Below are positions 17,797 through 24,897 of a stretch of DNA of 64,000 nt, in pieces. The first letter of the stretch is position 1, and each line of letters opens with the position of its first letter. The DNA lies in contig JADJSD010000001.1 of NCBI GenBank assembly GCA_016711875.1, forward strand, positions 1,984,001 through 2,048,000, read 5' to 3'. Position numbers and translations under genes: made by a program. The DNA is from Betaproteobacteria bacterium. GTDB lineage: Bacteria; Pseudomonadota; Gammaproteobacteria; Burkholderiales; Usitatibacteraceae. The notes under the pieces were generated by a model that saw only the letters and a list, made by a program, of their open reading frames with translations, had not been told where the DNA came from and made no database searches.

Positions 17797-18183
17797 TCAG
17801 TCGCAGGCGGCGGTGGTCTCGATCTCGATGGCGTACCCGTAGTGCAGCTCATTCACGGGGACGACGCATCGCGCCGGCTTGTGCTCGCCGAAGAACTCGG
17901 CCCAGACGCGGTTCACCGTGGGCCAGTGCGACACGTCGGAAACGAACGCCGTCACCCGAAGCACGCGCGTGCGATCGGAGCCGACGGACTTGAGGACGGT
18001 GTCCAGGTTGGCGAGCACCTGGCGCACCTGCTCCTCGATGGTGCCGGGCTTCGGCGCGGCCTGCCCCGGGACGTGGGGCAGCAGGCCCGCGATGTAGGCG
18101 ACGCCGTTGTGGAGGGCGGCGTGGGAATAGTGGCCGGCCGGCGGGGCGATGCCGGCGGCATTGACGGTGCGAATGGCGCTCAT
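17797..18183 (-). CDS. Second Rid-family deaminase
   Basis: A 128-residue Rid protein with NGVAYIAGLLPHVPG, a long loop (APKPGTIEEQ) and the active-site Arg in HKPARCVVPV. It is clearly diverged from the ridA at 13997. It lies 4 bases before the M20 peptidase and 16 bases after the DSD1-type enzyme, so it is translationally close to a PLP enzyme that can make imine products. Confidence 0.85.
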   Translation of the reverse strand: MSAIRTVNAAGIAPPAGHYSHAALHNGVAYIAGLLPHVPGQAAPKPGTIEEQVRQVLANLDTVLKSVGSDRTRVLRVTAFVSDVSHWPTVNRVWAEFFGEHKPARCVVPVNELHYGYAIEIETTAACD

Positions 18184-18199
18184 GGGTTTCTCCGGTTTG

Positions 18200-19315
18200 C
18201 TACCAGCCGCTGAAGCGCGGCCATTGTTCGAGGATTTCGGTGTTGCCCCGCACGACCTGGTACGCGTCGAACTGGGCGCCGGTGGCGCAGGCATGGTTGG
18301 GCAGGATGCGCAGGCGCATGCCGACGGGATACTTCGACGCGTCGAGCGGCCCGCCGCCGCGGCGCGAGACGATGCCGTGTTCCTGGTTTGCGTCGGAGAC
18401 GATGAGGTCGTCCAGCGGGCGGCCTTGTTCGTCGCACACGAGGCCGTAGCCCTGGTCGACGGGCTGCTTCGCGGTGCCGCGGTCGCGCGACATCGCCATC
18501 CAGCCGCCGTCGGTGATGATCCAGCCCTTCTCCTTCTGGTGGCCGATCACGGTGGCGAGCACGGAGAGCGCGATGTCGTTCACGGCGCACACGCCCAGGC
18601 CCGCCATCACGAGGTCCATGAAGACGAAGACGCCGGCGCGCACTTCCGTCACGCCTTCGAGGTTCTGCGCGAACATCGCGGTGGGCGTCGAGCCGACGCT
18701 CACCACCGGGGCCTCGAAGCCGGCCGCGTGCAGCACGGCGGCGCTTTCGACCACGGCGCGGCGCTCCTGCTCGGCCATGGCGCGGATCGCGTCGTCGCCG
18801 CGGCAGGCGTACGAATCGCCCGCGTGCGTCATCACCCCTCGCGGCTCGGCGCCTTTCGCGAGGGCCTTCGCGATGTCGATGAGTACCGGCGCGCCCGGCT
18901 TCACGCCGGCGCGGTGGCCGTCGCAATCGATCTCGATGAGGGTCGGGATGCCCGCGCCCTTCGCGGCGACCGCCTCGGCCGCCTCCACGCTGTCCACGAC
19001 GACCTTCAGGTCGCAGCCCTTGCCGCGCAGTGCGACCACGTGGTCGAGCTTGCCGGGCGCGATGCCCACCGCATAGAAGATGTCCGTCACGCCGTGGGCG
19101 AAGAACTGCTCCGCCTCCTTGAGCGTGGAGACGGTGATGGGGCCGGCGGGCGATTCCATCAGGCCGCGCGCCGCCTCGATGGACTTGCAGGTCTTCACGT
19201 GCGGGCGCAGGCGCACGCCGAGGGCGGCGAGGCGGGCCTTCAGGCGCGCGACGTTGGCGTCCATCTTCGCCGCGTCCAGCACGAGGCGCGGCGTTTCGAG
19301 GCTCGCGAGGTTCAT
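18200..19315 (-). CDS. DSD1-family PLP enzyme (D-threonine aldolase / D-serine dehydratase type)
   Basis: A 371-residue fold-type III PLP enzyme. The PLP lysine is Lys41 in LRPHVKTCKS. The C-terminal His341-x-Cys343 pair (PNHACAT) matches the metal site of the DSD1 group. The product would be glycine plus aldehyde (aldolase) or a 2-oxo acid plus ammonia through an imine (dehydratase). The adjacent Rid gene favours the dehydratase reading, but this is inference. Its ATG overlaps the stop of the upstream SIMPL gene. Confidence 0.82.
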   Translation of the reverse strand: MNLASLETPRLVLDAAKMDANVARLKARLAALGVRLRPHVKTCKSIEAARGLMESPAGPITVSTLKEAEQFFAHGVTDIFYAVGIAPGKLDHVVALRGKGCDLKVVVDSVEAAEAVAAKGAGIPTLIEIDCDGHRAGVKPGAPVLIDIAKALAKGAEPRGVMTHAGDSYACRGDDAIRAMAEQERRAVVESAAVLHAAGFEAPVVSVGSTPTAMFAQNLEGVTEVRAGVFVFMDLVMAGLGVCAVNDIALSVLATVIGHQKEKGWIITDGGWMAMSRDRGTAKQPVDQGYGLVCDEQGRPLDDLIVSDANQEHGIVSRRGGGPLDASKYPVGMRLRILPNHACATGAQFDAYQVVRGNTEILEQWPRFSGW

Positions 19316-20073
19316 TTCAGTTCGAATTCGAACGTGCTCACCACGCGGATCTTCTTCGCGGGCGTGCTCGTGGGGGAGAAGGGCGCCGATTCGTCGTTCC
19401 CGTCGGTGCCGAAGATCTGGATCGTGCCCTGGTTGGCCGAGCGGATGCCGCCCACCTTCGCGCCGGAATCGGCCGCGAACTGCTCGGCGATGGAGCGCGC
19501 GTTCTTCGTGGCCGCGGCGAGGAGCTCCGGGCGCAGGTCGTTGAACTTGGTGACCACGAAGCGCGGGTTGGCGCGGCCCGTGGTGTTCTCGCTGTCGAGG
19601 ATGACGCCGGCCTTGAGCAGTTCCTCCGTGGCGCCCGTGGCGGAGCGCACGAGATCGACCTTGTTCGTGGTCACCTCGACGGACGTGGTGACAACGTAGC
19701 GGAAACGTTCGCCCTGCGCCTGGTTGAAGTCGCGAGCCAGCTTGTCGAGCGTCTTCGTGGGCTGGCGCTCGATCTCGGCGTCCGCGAAGCCCTGCTTCTT
19801 GAGGAAGGCGAGCACGGCGTCGCGATCGGCGGTGATTTTCTGCTGCGCGTCGGCCAGCGTGTCGCTCGCCCGGCGCAGGTTGAGCGTCCAGACGGCCTGG
19901 TCGCTCTTCACCTCGCGCTCGACGAGGCCCTTCACCGTAACGGCGCGGGCGTCGCCCTTGAAGCGCGTGAGACCCTGGCCGATGAGCCAGCCGCCGCCGG
20001 CGAGGCCGACGGCGATACCCACGGCGAGGATGACGGAGGCGGGGAGGGAGTTGTCCTGCGAGTAGAGGGACAT
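19312..20073 (-). CDS. SIMPL (DUF541) domain protein
   Basis: A 253-residue membrane-anchored periplasmic protein. One N-terminal helix (SVILAVGIAVGLAGGGWLIG) is followed by a SIMPL domain with ARAVTVKGLVEREVKSDQA near the start and a C-terminal VVSTFEFELK strand. Function of the family is poorly defined. The ATG at 20073 is preferred over upstream in-frame codons. First gene of the 15914-20073 operon, overlapping the next gene by ATGA. Confidence 0.8.
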   Translation of the reverse strand: MSLYSQDNSLPASVILAVGIAVGLAGGGWLIGQGLTRFKGDARAVTVKGLVEREVKSDQAVWTLNLRRASDTLADAQQKITADRDAVLAFLKKQGFADAEIERQPTKTLDKLARDFNQAQGERFRYVVTTSVEVTTNKVDLVRSATGATEELLKAGVILDSENTTGRANPRFVVTKFNDLRPELLAAATKNARSIAEQFAADSGAKVGGIRSANQGTIQIFGTDGNDESAPFSPTSTPAKKIRVVSTFEFELK

Positions 20074-20187
20074 CGTCGGTCTTCCGGGCGGATCAATCCC
20101 CGATGTTACCGATTTCCCGTGCCGCGATGGACGGAGGCGCTGCGGCTTCAACCCAACGCGCCTGATGCGTGCTCAAGATCGATGGGG

Positions 20188-20205
20188 TGTAGCTTTAAAG
20201 CTACA
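20188..20205. promoter_or_regulatory. Toxin-antitoxin type operator palindrome
   Basis: TGTAGCTTTAAAGCTACA is a perfect 18-bp palindrome lying 73 bases before the antitoxin start. Palindromes of the form TGTAGCT-N-AGCTACA are common autoregulatory operators of HigBA/Gp49-like modules. It is also A+T-richer than its surroundings. Confidence 0.7.
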
Positions 20206-20277
20206 ATTGAAGAATTGCGAGATCTTCCGTCGCCAGTTGGCGCGGGCATTCTGGGCCGATTGGAAGCGGAGGCGGGG
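20206..20277 (+). pseudogene. Remnant of a RelE/Gp49-like toxin
   Basis: In frame with the antitoxin, these bases encode IEELRDLPSPVGAGILGRLE and a few more residues. They resemble the N-terminal helical part of phage-derived Gp49-like (HigB) toxins, which read roughly SxxDLRxFPxxVRxxxGxxL. The toxin start and the remaining roughly 80 residues are missing, so the module has lost its toxin. The match is from memory of the family and is moderate. Confidence 0.45.
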
Positions 20278-20607
20278 ATGAGGAAGAAGACAGCGGCCGT
20301 TTCGCATCACGCGCGCGAAGTGGCTGAACTGGGAGCCGATCGCGGGTTGGCCGTCGAATACCTGAAGGCGGCCATGGAGTCGCTCGACGATCCGAACGAT
20401 CGCGCGGCCGGGCTGATTGCCCTTCGAACGGTCGCGGAAGCCTATGGAGGATTGGGCGCGGTGGCCACGGAGGCGGGCATCAGCCGCGAGGCGCTCTATC
20501 GATCGTTGTCGCCTTCGGGCAATCCCACCCTGAAGACGTTGCTCGCGGTGCTCAAGGCGGTGGGAATGAAATTGTCCGTCGAACCGGGCGATCGCCTTGC
20601 GGCTTGA
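20278..20607 (+). CDS. HigA-like addiction module antidote
   Basis: A 109-residue helix-turn-helix protein. The conserved AxxLGxVARAAGISREALYRALS-type segment appears here as YGGLGAVATEAGISREALYR, followed by the typical GNPTLKTLLAVLKAVGMKL ending. This is the family of putative addiction-module antidotes paired with Gp49-like toxins. Because the toxin is truncated it is an orphan, probably still binding the palindrome at 20188-20205. An in-frame ATG at 20182 could yield a 141-residue fusion with the toxin remnant. Confidence 0.82.
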   Translation: MRKKTAAVSHHAREVAELGADRGLAVEYLKAAMESLDDPNDRAAGLIALRTVAEAYGGLGAVATEAGISREALYRSLSPSGNPTLKTLLAVLKAVGMKLSVEPGDRLAA

Positions 20608-20643
20608 TCAGATGTTCGGTGGTATGACTGCTTTCGGCCAACA

Positions 20644-20675
20644 GCCGTCATTCCCGCCTTCGCGGGAATGACGGC
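20644..20675. repeat. REP-like hairpin
   Basis: A 14-bp perfect stem (GCCGTCATTCCCGC) with a CTTC loop. The GTCATTCCCGC-type hairpin is a widespread intergenic repeat in proteobacteria. It sits 36 bases after the antitoxin stop and may also help end transcription, though no T tract follows. Confidence 0.75.
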
Positions 20676-20828
20676 ACAGGGTCGGATTGCGACTTTGTTG
20701 GCCTGCCCAGAACACTCCAAAGCGGAAAGATCGAACGGGCGGACAAGTAGAGCCACTGACGGGTGTCCGGTCGATCCCAACTGGCCGCTTGTCGCGGCGG
20801 TCGATCGCACAGTCCTGCATAAGTGGCA

Positions 20829-22019
20829 TCAACGCATTGGACGAACTAGGCGCCTACAGGCAGATAGTCCTAGAACTGGTCCGATTGCGACTGGAACGAA
20901 CCAAGCCTGCAATGGCAAGTGTGCGGTGAGCATAGAAGTGACCTGAATGCTCACGACGGTGATTGAGAAGCCAATGCAATTGACGATTGTGAGCGCAGAG
21001 CCCACGAATGCTCTAGGTGCCGTCGCGGCCGTCAGCGCAGAGAATTGTGGTGAATCTCCGACAACGAAGATTCCCCAAACTGTGAGAAACGCGATGAAGG
21101 CAGGAAGCGGCAGCACGTAGGCGAGAGGTGAAAGGAGGCAGCAAAGTCCCGACAACGAAAGCTGGGTGAATGCCACCTTAGCGCTGCCTACGTGACGAGA
21201 GACAAGGCCGCCTGCAACGCAGCCTATCGCACCAACAGCAATAACCCAGAATGACCACAATCCGACGTTCACGGCCCCAAGTGTGTGCATCTCCACATAG
21301 CCTGCGATCATGAGCGGGATCATTGCCCAAAGCGTGTAGAGCTCCCACATGTGTCCGAAATATCCGAAGGCGGAAGCGCGCAGGTCCCGAGATGCGAATA
21401 TGGCCACGATGGCACCGAGATCAAGACGCGTGCCTTTGGCGTGGTGAGGCCCATCGGGCACGAGCATGTACATGACGATCCCGCCTGTGAGCGCGAGTCC
21501 TGAGAGCCACCAGGTAACCTCTTCCCACGGCAGAGAGTGCCCGAGCCCCTTAACGAGGTGTGGGAATGCGGTGCCGATGACCAAGGCACCCACGAGGAAT
21601 CCAAGCGCTGCTCCAAGTCCTTCCCGATACCAACTGGCCGCGAGTTTCATGCCTACGGGATAGATGCCTGCCAGGAAAAAGCCCGTCGCAAACCGCATAC
21701 CCAAAAGCGTCTCATAGGGGTGCCCGATGTTCGCGAGCAGGGCAATCCCTCCATTTGCAAGAGCACCGAACGCTGAGCACGCGAGGAATACCGAACGTGG
21801 CGAAAACCGGTCTGAAAGATTGAGTACGGCAAAGACCAACGTACCGGCGATGAACCCTAGCTGTACTGCTGAGGTGATGGTAGCGACGGCACTTTGCCCA
21901 AGCCCGAATTGGAGCTGCAGGTCCGGTAGCACCGCATTTCCCGCGAACCAAAGGGACGTTCCAGCGAATTGCGAGAACACGATCGCAGGTAGGATCCGAC
22001 ACGGCCGACGGTCTTCCAC
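20829..22019 (-). CDS. MFS transporter
   Basis: A 396-residue, twelve-helix major facilitator. The start is set at GTG 22019 because a strong ribosome site (CAGGGGG) lies 4 bases upstream on that strand; the longer frame would cover the divergent control region. The loop 2-3 segment LSDRFSPRSVFLACS and a central charged linker (VPDGPHHAKGTRLDLG) are visible. The gene is lower in G+C than the flanks. It is divergent from the ammonia-lyase-like gene and shares a 67-base control region with a palindrome, so it probably carries the same substrate or product. Confidence 0.85.
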   Translation of the reverse strand: MEDRRPCRILPAIVFSQFAGTSLWFAGNAVLPDLQLQFGLGQSAVATITSAVQLGFIAGTLVFAVLNLSDRFSPRSVFLACSAFGALANGGIALLANIGHPYETLLGMRFATGFFLAGIYPVGMKLAASWYREGLGAALGFLVGALVIGTAFPHLVKGLGHSLPWEEVTWWLSGLALTGGIVMYMLVPDGPHHAKGTRLDLGAIVAIFASRDLRASAFGYFGHMWELYTLWAMIPLMIAGYVEMHTLGAVNVGLWSFWVIAVGAIGCVAGGLVSRHVGSAKVAFTQLSLSGLCCLLSPLAYVLPLPAFIAFLTVWGIFVVGDSPQFSALTAATAPRAFVGSALTIVNCIGFSITVVSIQVTSMLTAHLPLQAWFVPVAIGPVLGLSACRRLVRPMR

Positions 22020-22070
22020 ATAGCCCCCTGACCGGAATTGACCCGTGTCCGGCTCAACGGCTAGTCTAGC

Positions 22071-22082
22071 CCGAACGTTCGG
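22071..22082. promoter_or_regulatory. TetR-type operator in the divergent control region
   Basis: CCGAACGTTCGG, a perfect 12-bp palindrome, lies between the MFS start and the ammonia-lyase-like start. A TTGACC (22038-22043) and TAGTCT (22062-22067) pair could form a plus-strand promoter that places the palindrome at the transcription start. The likely ligand is the TetR protein encoded at 23313. Confidence 0.55.
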
Positions 22083-22086
22083 TAAA

Positions 22087-23307
22087 ATGATAAAGGTGAG
22101 CGCCATCGACATTCGATGCATTACTTTCGCCGAAGGCATAGGCGGCTACTGGGTGAACGACCAACCTGCGGTGCAGGCAGGCGCCACGCGTGACGGCTTC
22201 TTCTTCAAGGGCGACCCTGTTACCCCGGGCTTCAAAGCGATACGCGAGCCGAGCACGGCTTATTGTGTAACTGTGGAGCTCGCGGACGGCCAGCTTGCTT
22301 ATGGCGACTGCGTGACTGTCTTCAATGCTGGCTGTGCAGGAAGGCCTCGACCGCTACGGGCAGCGCATTTGCCGACGGTACAAGAGGAATGCGGGCGCCT
22401 CTTCGATGGAAAGTCCTTCAAGGGATTCCGCGATGCCGCCGATGCACTGTCTGGCTTGAGTCAGGAATCATGGACACTTCCAGTGGCGTTCGGTATTTCG
22501 CAGGCATTGCTGTCTGCGGCAGCGCTTCATAAGCGAGTGCCGATGGCTCGCGTGTTGATGGACGAATATGGGTTGACGCTTCCTGCTGCTCCACCCCAAT
22601 TCGCGGGGTCTTGCGGAGGGGAATGGGAGTTGAACGTCGACAAAGCCATCGCACGCCGGCTCGCAATGTTTCCTCAGAGCGCTATCCAGACTCGTTCGGA
22701 GTGTGAAAAGCTTCCCGATTACGTCTCATGGATTGTCCGGCGTGTAGGTGAGCTTGCCGGGTTAGGCTATGTCCCGGATCTGCATTTCGACTTCCATGCG
22801 TCCCTCGGTCGCATGTTTGGCAATGACGAGGACCGCGTGTGCGACTACCTTGCCGACATCGTGAAGCGGGCAGGGCCCTTCAAAGTCTATTTCGAGGATC
22901 CGATGCTTTCGGCAAGTGCCGACGAAGCTCTCGACCGCATGAGTCGCCTACGGGAACGATTCGATTCTCGCGGGCCGCATTGCGGCCTGATAGCTGACGA
23001 GTGGGCAAACGCGCCTGAGGAAATGCTTCGATTCGCAAGTGGAAAGGCTGCTCACGCAATCCAGATCAAGGTTCCCGATAACGGATCACTTGTCACGGCG
23101 ATCGATGCAGTGCGCACGTGTCGTGAGCACGGGATACTTCCCTACCTTGGCGGCAGCTGCAATGAGACTGACATCTCAGCGCGGGCAACGGTTCATGTGG
23201 GAATCGCGTTTGGTGCGTGGCGCTTGTTCACAAAGCCAGGGATGGGGTTTGATGAGGGGCTCATGGTCATGACAAACGAGATGAGCAGGACCTTCGCTAG
23301 GCTGTAG
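22087..23307 (+). CDS. Methylaspartate ammonia-lyase-like enolase-superfamily enzyme with altered pocket
   Basis: A 406-residue homologue of methylaspartate ammonia-lyase, which converts 3-methylaspartate to mesaconate and ammonia. Landmarks along the chain are NDQPAVQAGATRDGF, AYGDC, LIADEW, IQIKVPD, GGSCNET and KPGMGFDEGLM. Metal ligands are Asp235, Glu270 and Asp304, and the catalytic Lys is Lys328. Compared with the clostridial enzyme, as remembered, His194 is Gln197 here, Gln172 is Gly174, and Thr360 is Ser357. Substrate or stereochemistry may therefore differ. No clear ribosome site precedes ATG 22087; GTG 22096 is an alternative. Lower G+C than the flanks. No glutamate mutase gene is nearby, so methylaspartate would not come from glutamate here. 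Confidence 0.8.
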   Translation: MIKVSAIDIRCITFAEGIGGYWVNDQPAVQAGATRDGFFFKGDPVTPGFKAIREPSTAYCVTVELADGQLAYGDCVTVFNAGCAGRPRPLRAAHLPTVQEECGRLFDGKSFKGFRDAADALSGLSQESWTLPVAFGISQALLSAAALHKRVPMARVLMDEYGLTLPAAPPQFAGSCGGEWELNVDKAIARRLAMFPQSAIQTRSECEKLPDYVSWIVRRVGELAGLGYVPDLHFDFHASLGRMFGNDEDRVCDYLADIVKRAGPFKVYFEDPMLSASADEALDRMSRLRERFDSRGPHCGLIADEWANAPEEMLRFASGKAAHAIQIKVPDNGSLVTAIDAVRTCREHGILPYLGGSCNETDISARATVHVGIAFGAWRLFTKPGMGFDEGLMVMTNEMSRTFARL

Positions 23308-23312
23308 ATCTC

Positions 23313-23885
23313 ATGGGTGCCCCGCTGATTTCAAAGGATGAGGTCCTAAACCGCCTCACGCGTGTGTTTCGTGAGAACGGCTACGGCGCCACCCTCTCAC
23401 AGCTTTCCCAAAACACGGGCCTGCAGCGCGCGAGCCTTTACCACTACTTTCCGGGTGGCAAGGAGGAGATGGCGACGGCGGTAGTCGAACGATCCAACGC
23501 CGTGCTCGAGCGCGAGATCATAGCGCCCCTCCATGGCACTGGCTCACCTTCCGAGCGGCTACGCGCGATGATGCGCAGTGTCGACCGCTACTTTGCCGGC
23601 GGGACGGAATCGTGCCTGCTCGGCAGTCTCACGCATACTCCAGGGACGCATAGATTTGAGTCGCATATCAAGGCGGGTTTCACCGCCTGGATTGATGCGA
23701 TCGCAAGTGTGCTCACTGAAGCGGGGTTGACCCGGCGTACAGCCAGGGTTCGCGCACAGAATGCAGTGTTTGCCATCGAGGGAGCGCTTCTTGTCTGCCA
23801 TGGTATTGGCGATACCAAGCCGTTCCGCCGAATGCTCCGCGAGTTGCCAGAGCAAATGACGGCCGTCGAACTGAGTGCCGCCTGA
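23313..23885 (+). CDS. TetR/AcrR-family regulator
   Basis: A 190-residue repressor with an N-terminal helix-turn-helix (about residues 24-46, TLSQLSQNTGLQRASLYHYF) and a C-terminal ligand domain typical of the YxaF/LmrA-like subgroup (GGTESCLLGSL segment). It starts 5 bases after the ammonia-lyase-like gene, so it is co-transcribed and probably represses the divergent promoters through 22071-22082. Confidence 0.88.
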   Translation: MGAPLISKDEVLNRLTRVFRENGYGATLSQLSQNTGLQRASLYHYFPGGKEEMATAVVERSNAVLEREIIAPLHGTGSPSERLRAMMRSVDRYFAGGTESCLLGSLTHTPGTHRFESHIKAGFTAWIDAIASVLTEAGLTRRTARVRAQNAVFAIEGALLVCHGIGDTKPFRRMLRELPEQMTAVELSAA

Positions 23886-23916
23886 CGTTGAAACGCTTGC
23901 CCACGAGGAGAGTCCG

Positions 23917-24891
23917 ATGAACTTTGCAATCGCAACGCGAAATGTCATGTCCGTTCTGGCTATGGTTTTTTCGCTTTCCGCCGCCGCGCAGGCCTATCCA
24001 TCAAAGTCCATCAAGATCATCGTTCCGTTCCCGCCTGGGGCGGCCACTGACATGTTGGCGCGAACGTTCGGACAGAAACTCGGGGAGGCGTTCGGTCAGT
24101 CCGTTGTTGTTGAAAACAAGTCCGGGGCCACAGGAACGATCGGTTCAGCCTTCGTTGCCACATCCCCGGCGGATGGCTACATGTTGCTTATGGCGACGAC
24201 CAGTACCCACGGCATTGCCCCGAACCTCTATAAGAAGGCGCCCTACGACCCCGTGAAGGACTTTGAATCGATAAGTCTGATTGGCTGGACGCCAAACGTA
24301 CTGGCTGCCCATCCGAATGTTCCTGCGAAGTCGGTGATGGAACTGATCGCTCTTGCGAAAGCGCAGCCAGGCAAGATCACTTTCGCTTCGTCTGGCACAG
24401 GCAGTTCCATTCACCTGGCTGGAGAGCTCTTCATGTCCATGGCGGGAGTGGAAATGCTTCACGTGCCCTACAAAGGAGCTGCGCCCGCCCTTGCTGATCT
24501 TATCGGCGGTCAAGTCAACATCATGTTTGACACCGTTGCGCAGTCATTGCCCCAGATTAAGGCGGGAAAGATCAAGGCGCTCGCGGTTACTACCGCCAAA
24601 CGCTCCTCTGCACTGCCCAACGTGCCGACCGTGAGCGAAGCCGGTTTGCCGGGCTACGAGATGGCGGGATGGATCGGCCTGCTGGCGCCAAAGGGTACGC
24701 CCAAGGATGTCATCGACAAACTGCACGCCGAGATCGCGAAGATTGCCGCCGTCCCCGAAGTGCGCGAACGCATGATCGCCGCGGGGGTTGAGCTTGTTGC
24801 CACGACTCCCCAGGAGTTTCATAGCGTAATTAGCACCGAGTTGCCGAAGTACGCCAAGGTGATGAAGGACGCTGGCATGAAGCAGGAGTAA
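23917..24891 (+). CDS. Bug-family (TctC-like) periplasmic solute-binding protein
   Basis: A 324-residue periplasmic receptor with signal peptide (VMSVLAMVFSLSAAAQA). The mature start is YPSKSIKIIVPFPPGAATD, diagnostic of the Bug/TTT receptors that bind carboxylates. LYKKAPYDPVKDFESISLIG and HVPYKGAAPALADLIGGQV are further family hallmarks. A ribosome site AGGAG precedes the ATG. No TctA/TctB membrane genes are adjacent, so it may serve a distant transporter or sensing. Neighbours suggest a dicarboxylate or branched C5 ligand. Confidence 0.92.
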   Translation: MNFAIATRNVMSVLAMVFSLSAAAQAYPSKSIKIIVPFPPGAATDMLARTFGQKLGEAFGQSVVVENKSGATGTIGSAFVATSPADGYMLLMATTSTHGIAPNLYKKAPYDPVKDFESISLIGWTPNVLAAHPNVPAKSVMELIALAKAQPGKITFASSGTGSSIHLAGELFMSMAGVEMLHVPYKGAAPALADLIGGQVNIMFDTVAQSLPQIKAGKIKALAVTTAKRSSALPNVPTVSEAGLPGYEMAGWIGLLAPKGTPKDVIDKLHAEIAKIAAVPEVRERMIAAGVELVATTPQEFHSVISTELPKYAKVMKDAGMKQE

Positions 24892-24897
24892 ACGCAC

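Noticed and set aside
20608..20946. Short plus-strand frames after the antitoxin
   Set aside because: They cross the REP-like hairpin and overlap the 3' end of the MFS gene with no recognisable protein features.
22045..22086. Earlier GTG start for the ammonia-lyase-like gene
   Set aside because: It would translate through the operator palindrome and add residues not found in the family N-terminus.
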